A DNA stretch of 64,000 bases, taken from Streptomyces violaceoruber (GTDB lineage Bacteria; Actinomycetota; Actinomycetes; Streptomycetales; Streptomycetaceae). The DNA is taken from positions 1 through 64,000 of the forward strand of contig JODI01000035.1 in the NCBI GenBank assembly GCA_000720805.1, given 5' to 3'. Made by a program: the position numbers and the translations under genes. The notes under the pieces were generated by a model that did not search any database, was not told the DNA's origin, and saw only the letters and a list, made by a program, of their open reading frames with translations. Below are positions 60,336-64,000 of this stretch, piece after piece; the first letter of the stretch is position 1, and each line of letters starts with the position of its first letter.

Positions 60336-62503
60336 TCCGTCTGCCCACCACTCATGCCGCGATCACGGCGCCGCTGGTCGCCTCCAACACGGCCTTCCCC
60401 GGCATCCCGATCGGCCGCTCCCTGCTGGATGGACGGCCATTTCGCCTTTCCCCCGTCCAGACCTCCGCCGCGCTGCTGCCGTCGACCAACTCCCTTGCTT
60501 TGGGCGGTCTCGGCTCCGGCAAGAGCACCACGGCGAAGACCCGGATCCGCCGCGAGATCCTGGAGAACGGTCACCAGGCCGTCGTCATCGACTCCTTCGG
60601 GGAGGACAACAGCGGCGAATGGGCGCCACTGACACGCTCCCTGGGAGGCCGGGTCATCGAGGCCGGCGCCTTCACCCTCAACCCGGTCAGCACGCTGTTC
60701 CCGCCCGAGGTGCGCGAACAGCTGGTCCGCTCGCTCATCCTGGCGGTCGAACCCGGCGCACTCACCCACCAGGCCACCCACGCCCTGCAACACGCCCTGA
60801 ACCACCCCAAGGCCACCTCACTCAACGGCCTGGTGGACGCCTTGGTCAGCCCGGAAGACGGCCGCTGGTCAGCGGCCAAGCTGACCGAGTGGGGCGAGGG
60901 CGCCGCGATCGGCCTGTCCCGCTACACCGAAGGCTCGCTGAGGGGCCTGTTCGACGGCCAGGGCGCGAGTCTGCCGGAGACGGATCTGCCGATCCTGTCC
61001 TTCGACTTCTCCCACCTGGACCGCAACTCCCCGGCGATCCCCTCGCTGATGGCTGCGGTCAGCTGCTGGGCAGAGCACGTGTGGCTGCGCCAGTCGACCG
61101 CCGTGCACAAGCACCTGGTGCTGGAGGAGGCGTGGCAGATCCTGCTGTCCCCGGCCACTGCTGAGCTGATCCAGCGGCTGCTGAAGAACAGCCGCAAGGC
61201 CGGGCTGTCGCTGGACGTGCTGATGCACACGCTGTCCGACCTGGGCGAGGGAAAGGCCCGCGACCTGGCCCGGCTGTGCGAGATCGCCCACGTCGGACGC
61301 CTGAACCCGGAAGAGGCCACCATCGTCGGCGCCCTGCTCGGACTGCCCGCCTGGGCAGTCGAGAAGATCCCCACGCTCGATCCGGGACAGGCCGTCTGGA
61401 AGGTCGGCCCCGACTACGTCGACATCGTTCAAACCGTCCTCAGTGACGAGGAAGCCGTGCTCACCGACACCTCGGCACGCCGTCGCATGGCACAGCAAGC
61501 CCTGGCCGTCGAACAGGACACCGCCACCCCGGGTGAGCAGCTCGCAGAGCCGAGTGGGGACACCAACGTCGATGTCGACCAGAGCGAAGATCTGTACGCG
61601 CCGTTCACGGCGGCCGACGCCACCTGGGACTGGGAGACCCTGCCGCCCAACGTCATCAGCGGACCTGAGCGATTCGACCTCGCACGGCACGAAAGCGTCC
61701 TCCGAACCGCGCTGGAAGGCCGGTTCGGCGAGGCCGCTCAGCTGGCCACCGTTCTTGAGCGCGAGGACATCAACGCCCACGGCCTCAACTCCCCCCATGC
61801 GCTTGCCTGGTTGGAGACCCGGGCGCAGGTGGCAGATCTGCGCGGTGACTCCGGACAGGCCGTGCAGCTGCGCGCTACCGTCGCTCGCATGGGCAACGGC
61901 GACGGCGCATGGTTCGAAGAGAGCGGCAACAGCACGTCCCCGGCGTGGCACAGCGTGCCCCAACCGCCTGCCCCCGCAGCGACACCGGACGAGGAACACC
62001 CAGTGCGGGCGCGTCGGCGCACCTGGCCCTACGTCGCCGCGGTCGCCGCCCTGTCGATCGCGGCAGGCGGAGTATGGATGAACGCTCAAGACGAGCACGA
62101 CACCCAGGAACGCCAGCAGAAAGCCGCCGCCTACAAGGGCCGCTCAGGCGCAGCGCTCGCCCTCGACGGCGTCAAGGCTGACGTCGTGGCACAGTGGACC
62201 ACGGACAGGGACAACGTCATCGTCGAACTGCGCTCGTACTTCGACAAGAACGCCAGGTACCTGCGGATCGACGGGGCCGGCAAGAGCGCCCAAAGCACTC
62301 TGGGCAACGACCGATGGTTCCCCAAGGCCCCGGAGATCGAGCTGCCGGTGACAGATCCCCTCGCCGACGTGACCGTCCACGTAGCGGTCGGCGGACGCAC
62401 CTGGAAGGAAGGCACCCGAGCCACCTCCCGGACCGTCCGCCTGTCCCCGACCGGGATCGCCTACGACGCACAGACCGGAGAGAAACTCCCCTCCGACCTC
62501 TGA
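60332..62503 (+). CDS. VirB4/TraC-like ATPase with added C-terminal membrane and exported domain
   Basis: The GTG overlaps the upstream stop (GTGA). The 723-residue protein has Walker A GGLGSGKST (about 58-66), VVIDSFGED, Walker B HLVLEEAWQ (about 261-268), and the VirB4-type motif QRLLKNSRKAGLSLDVLMHT, all in the first 380 residues. The N-terminal domain that usually precedes Walker A in VirB4 is nearly absent. Residues of about 445-525 are a TPR-like helical patch (LEGRFGEAAQLATVLEREDI). Then come a basic segment, a transmembrane helix (about 564-583) and an outside domain of about 135 residues with beta-strand character. The ATPase would power channel assembly or substrate transfer. The membrane tail is unusual for the family. 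Confidence 0.85.
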   Translation: MIRLPTTHAAITAPLVASNTAFPGIPIGRSLLDGRPFRLSPVQTSAALLPSTNSLALGGLGSGKSTTAKTRIRREILENGHQAVVIDSFGEDNSGEWAPLTRSLGGRVIEAGAFTLNPVSTLFPPEVREQLVRSLILAVEPGALTHQATHALQHALNHPKATSLNGLVDALVSPEDGRWSAAKLTEWGEGAAIGLSRYTEGSLRGLFDGQGASLPETDLPILSFDFSHLDRNSPAIPSLMAAVSCWAEHVWLRQSTAVHKHLVLEEAWQILLSPATAELIQRLLKNSRKAGLSLDVLMHTLSDLGEGKARDLARLCEIAHVGRLNPEEATIVGALLGLPAWAVEKIPTLDPGQAVWKVGPDYVDIVQTVLSDEEAVLTDTSARRRMAQQALAVEQDTATPGEQLAEPSGDTNVDVDQSEDLYAPFTAADATWDWETLPPNVISGPERFDLARHESVLRTALEGRFGEAAQLATVLEREDINAHGLNSPHALAWLETRAQVADLRGDSGQAVQLRATVARMGNGDGAWFEESGNSTSPAWHSVPQPPAPAATPDEEHPVRARRRTWPYVAAVAALSIAAGGVWMNAQDEHDTQERQQKAAAYKGRSGAALALDGVKADVVAQWTTDRDNVIVELRSYFDKNARYLRIDGAGKSAQSTLGNDRWFPKAPEIELPVTDPLADVTVHVAVGGRTWKEGTRATSRTVRLSPTGIAYDAQTGEKLPSDL

Positions 62504-62517
62504 CGCACGCCTGCCAC

Positions 62518-62553
62518 TGAGGGCCCGCATCCCCACAAGGGTGCGGGCCCTCA
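62518..62553 (+). terminator. Hairpin terminator after the VirB4-like gene
   Basis: TGAGGGCCCGCA (62518-62529) pairs perfectly with TGCGGGCCCTCA (62542-62553) around a 12-nt loop, starting 15 bp after the stop codon. Confidence 0.85.
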
Positions 62554-62673
62554 CGCGTGCTCGCCTCCGGGCGCTCCGTCCAGTCCTCGCCTCCCCGCCC
62601 CGGCGCGGTGAGCGAGGACTGAACAGGCCGCCCGGCCGCCCCGCACCGCCCCGAGAGACAAGGAGATTCTGTT

Positions 62674-62895
62674 GTGGCGAACATCAACGGCACCGGCGGT
62701 ACTGACTTCCCGTGGCGGCGTTTCCTGTACCCGTTCGCCATCGCCGGCGCGGTTGTCGTCGGCGTTTGGGGACTGGTCGCCGCCCTGGTCTGGCTGCTGA
62801 GCGCCGTCGCCCACACCGCGACCGTCATCGCCAGCGCCGCCGGACCCATTGGCCTCGGCGGCATCACCCTCAAACTCTTCACCTCCAAGCGCTGA
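62674..62895 (+). CDS. Small membrane protein, SpdD-like
   Basis: The GTG at 62674 follows AAGGAGATTCTGTT. The 73-residue protein has a hydrophilic Gly/Asn N-terminus (ANINGTGGTDFPWRR), two hydrophobic segments (PFAIAGAVVVGVWGLVAALV and a Gly/Ala-rich second) and a basic C-terminus (LKLFTSKR). Small proteins of this sort near transfer genes in Streptomyces elements are termed SpdD-like and associated with intramycelial spread. It starts a new small-gene unit after the terminator and precedes the SSB gene. Confidence 0.75.
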   Translation: MANINGTGGTDFPWRRFLYPFAIAGAVVVGVWGLVAALVWLLSAVAHTATVIASAAGPIGLGGITLKLFTSKR

Positions 62896-62913
62896 CCTGC
62901 AAAAAGGAGCGCC

Positions 62914-63084
62914 ATGTTCGAGATCCGCGTCATCTGCGAGCCGGACCATGCCGACCGCGTCAGCCAGACCTTGGCCGCCGCGTTCGATACCGGCCCGGCA
63001 CGCCAGTACTCCACCCGCGACGGCAAGCGCACCCGCCTGTACTTCACCGCCGACCACCGGCCCACCACCCCCGAAAGCGAGTAA
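62914..63084 (+). CDS. Small hypothetical protein before the SSB gene
   Basis: The ATG at 62914 has AAAAAGGAGC just upstream. The 56-residue product (FEIRVICEPDHADRVSQTLA, then SKFDTGPARQYSTRDGKRTR-like basic residues) is predicted to be a compact alpha/beta fold. Its stop lies 2 bp before the SSB start, so the two are coupled. Similar tiny proteins recur beside SSB genes of Streptomyces integrative elements. No function is known to me. Confidence 0.7.
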   Translation: MFEIRVICEPDHADRVSQTLAAAFDTGPARQYSTRDGKRTRLYFTADHRPTTPESE

Positions 63085-63086
63085 CC

Positions 63087-63530
63087 ATGTCCTTCGGAGA
63101 GACCCCGATCACCATCATCGGCAACCTGACCGCCGACCCGGAACTTAAGTTCACCGACTCCGGCCAGGCCCTGGCAAAGTTCACCATCGCTTCCACCCCG
63201 CGCACCTTCGACCGCGAGGCGAACCAGTGGAAGGACGGCACGTCCACGTTCTTCCGCTGCGCTGCCTGGCGCGCGCTGGCCGAACACGTCGCCGAGTCGC
63301 TGGGCAAGGGCTCGCGGGTGGTGCTGTCCGGGCGGATCCGGCAGCACGACTGGAAGACCCCGGAGGGCGAGAACCGCTCCATGCTCGCCGTGGAGGTCGA
63401 CGAGATCGGCGCCAGCCTCCGCTTCACCACCGTCAGCATCAACGGAAAGCGCACGGGCGGCAATGGCTCCGCCGACGCCTCCGGCGATCCGTGGAACACG
63501 GACGGAAACACTCCGAAGCCTCCGTTCTAG
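63087..63530 (+). CDS. ssb: Single-stranded DNA-binding protein
   Basis: The 147-residue protein has the SSB OB-fold: ITIIGNLTADPELKFTDSGQ, ALAKFTIASTPRTFDREANQ, FFRCAAWRALAEHVAESLGKGSRVVL (with the conserved aromatic Trp/Phe) and GRIRQHDWKT. The C-terminal part is short, Gly/Asn-rich and ends NTPKPPF. It keeps a Pro-Phe end but lacks the usual acidic DDIPF tail that recruits partner proteins, so it is probably an element-specific SSB protecting single strands during transfer or replication. Confidence 0.93.
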   Translation: MSFGETPITIIGNLTADPELKFTDSGQALAKFTIASTPRTFDREANQWKDGTSTFFRCAAWRALAEHVAESLGKGSRVVLSGRIRQHDWKTPEGENRSMLAVEVDEIGASLRFTTVSINGKRTGGNGSADASGDPWNTDGNTPKPPF

Positions 63531-63612
63531 GTCGGCCCGGGGCGGCCATCGTCTCGCCAAAGTCCCTGGCCGCCCCGGCTTCCTTGTCCTGACCACAGAA
63601 GCAGGAGAGCCG

Positions 63613-64000
63613 TTGCTGTTCTACCTGACCACCCACAAACGGCACTGGGTAAAACTCACGACGGTGCCGTTGTTCCTCAAGTCCGAGCACTTCACCGCAG
63701 CACACAAGCTGCCCGTGGCGCTGGGTCGCTACGCGGTCGACTCCGGCGGCTTCTCGGAGATCCAGCGACACGGCCGCTGGACGCGCACCCCGCAGCAGTA
63801 CATCGGCGACCTGCGCCGCATCTGGGAGGGTGTGGGCCCGTTCGACTGGGCCGCGCCGCAGGATTGGATGTGCGAGGACGCCATCATCCACGGCGGCACC
63901 ATCGGCGGACAGCACTTCGTCGGCACCCACCTCAATGTGGGCGAACACCAGCGCCGAACCGTGGCCAACTACCTGGAACTGCGCTCCCTGGCCCCCGAGT
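63613..64000 (+). CDS. DpdA/queuine tRNA-ribosyltransferase-like protein (cut by right edge)
   Basis: From TTG at 63613 (AGGAG upstream) about 129 residues are present before the window ends. The segment VALGRYAVDSGGFSEIQRHG resembles the substrate pocket of the tRNA-guanine transglycosylase family, where an Asp in an SGGF context is catalytic. PFDWAAPQDWMCED matches the archaeosine/DpdA-like branch. DpdA enzymes insert 7-deazaguanine bases into DNA to evade restriction. In Streptomyces elements many such proteins are annotated only as TGT-like. Whether it modifies DNA or RNA cannot be told, since the remaining two thirds, including the zinc site, lie outside. Confidence 0.7.
   Translation, partial: MLFYLTTHKRHWVKLTTVPLFLKSEHFTAAHKLPVALGRYAVDSGGFSEIQRHGRWTRTPQQYIGDLRRIWEGVGPFDWAAPQDWMCEDAIIHGGTIGGQHFVGTHLNVGEHQRRTVANYLELRSLAPE

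Noticed and set aside
44349..64000. Integrase, excisionase or replication initiator of the conjugative element
   Set aside because: No protein with tyrosine or serine recombinase, or RepSA-like features was found on either strand in this stretch. They are presumed to lie right of the window.

Overview
The window looks like a chromosomal segment of a Streptomyces (or close relative). It has very high GC, strong GC3 bias, GTG and TTG starts, many 1-4 bp start/stop overlaps, Streptomyces-type secreted glycosidases and no ATPase in its sugar ABC operon. No identity can be assigned beyond that from sequence alone.

Positions 1-9.3 kb: an arabinan/arabinose utilisation locus. A LacI-type regulator (8172-9248) diverges from a leftward operon of lipoprotein binding protein, two permeases, GH51 arabinofuranosidase, secreted GH93-type arabinanase with ricin-type modules, and the start of a ribulokinase gene that runs off the left edge. 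Two palindromes lie between regulator and operon. 9.5-19.4 kb: secreted enzymes. These are a peptidoglycan amidase frameshifted by an exact 59-bp tandem duplication, a sedolisin (S53) protease with the same C-terminal repeat, and a Tat-exported GH29 fucosidase divergent from a FadR/GntR regulator with a perfect inverted repeat between them.

20-36 kb: a leftward biosynthetic locus. A sedoheptulose-7-phosphate cyclase of the 2-epi-5-epi-valiolone synthase type heads an almost fully overlapping operon (SDR, HAD phosphatase, ROK kinase, zinc dehydrogenase, TIM-barrel isomerase, second zinc dehydrogenase, MFS exporter). A second leftward unit follows (hydrolase, two membrane acyltransferases, MFS). 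Together these predict a C7-cyclitol (carbasugar) product, with no aminotransferase, nucleotidyltransferase or glycosyltransferase visible. The locus is flanked by a MAB_1171c-like membrane protein on the left and an XRE regulator plus ImmA/IrrE-type protein on the right. A large hypothetical gene follows.

39-44.3 kb: a 5.1-kb segment bounded by two 103-bp direct repeats (one mismatch). Each repeat contains the 3' half of a tRNA-Thr(CGT) gene and its terminator and stops at the anticodon loop. The segment carries a coupled operon of an ECF-sigma/CHAT-protease fusion and an alpha/beta hydrolase, plus a remnant of a second CHAT gene. It has no recombinase and resembles a cis-mobilisable element.

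44.3 kb to the right edge: an integrative conjugative element. Next to its left attachment site it carries a lower-GC conflict module (trypco2 protein, trypsin-NACHT-repeat protein, small repeat protein). Then come regulatory genes (tandem wHTH, HD, Nudix, XRE-DUF5919), a strong operator/promoter, and a rightward transfer operon: DUF2637 membrane protein, FtsK/TraB-type translocase preceded by GACCCGGW motifs, SLT-NlpC/P60 hydrolase, small membrane protein, VirB6/TrbL-like protein, VirB4-like ATPase, SSB and a DpdA/TGT-like gene cut by the right edge. Integrase, excisionase and the intact tRNA gene are not in the window and are expected to the right.
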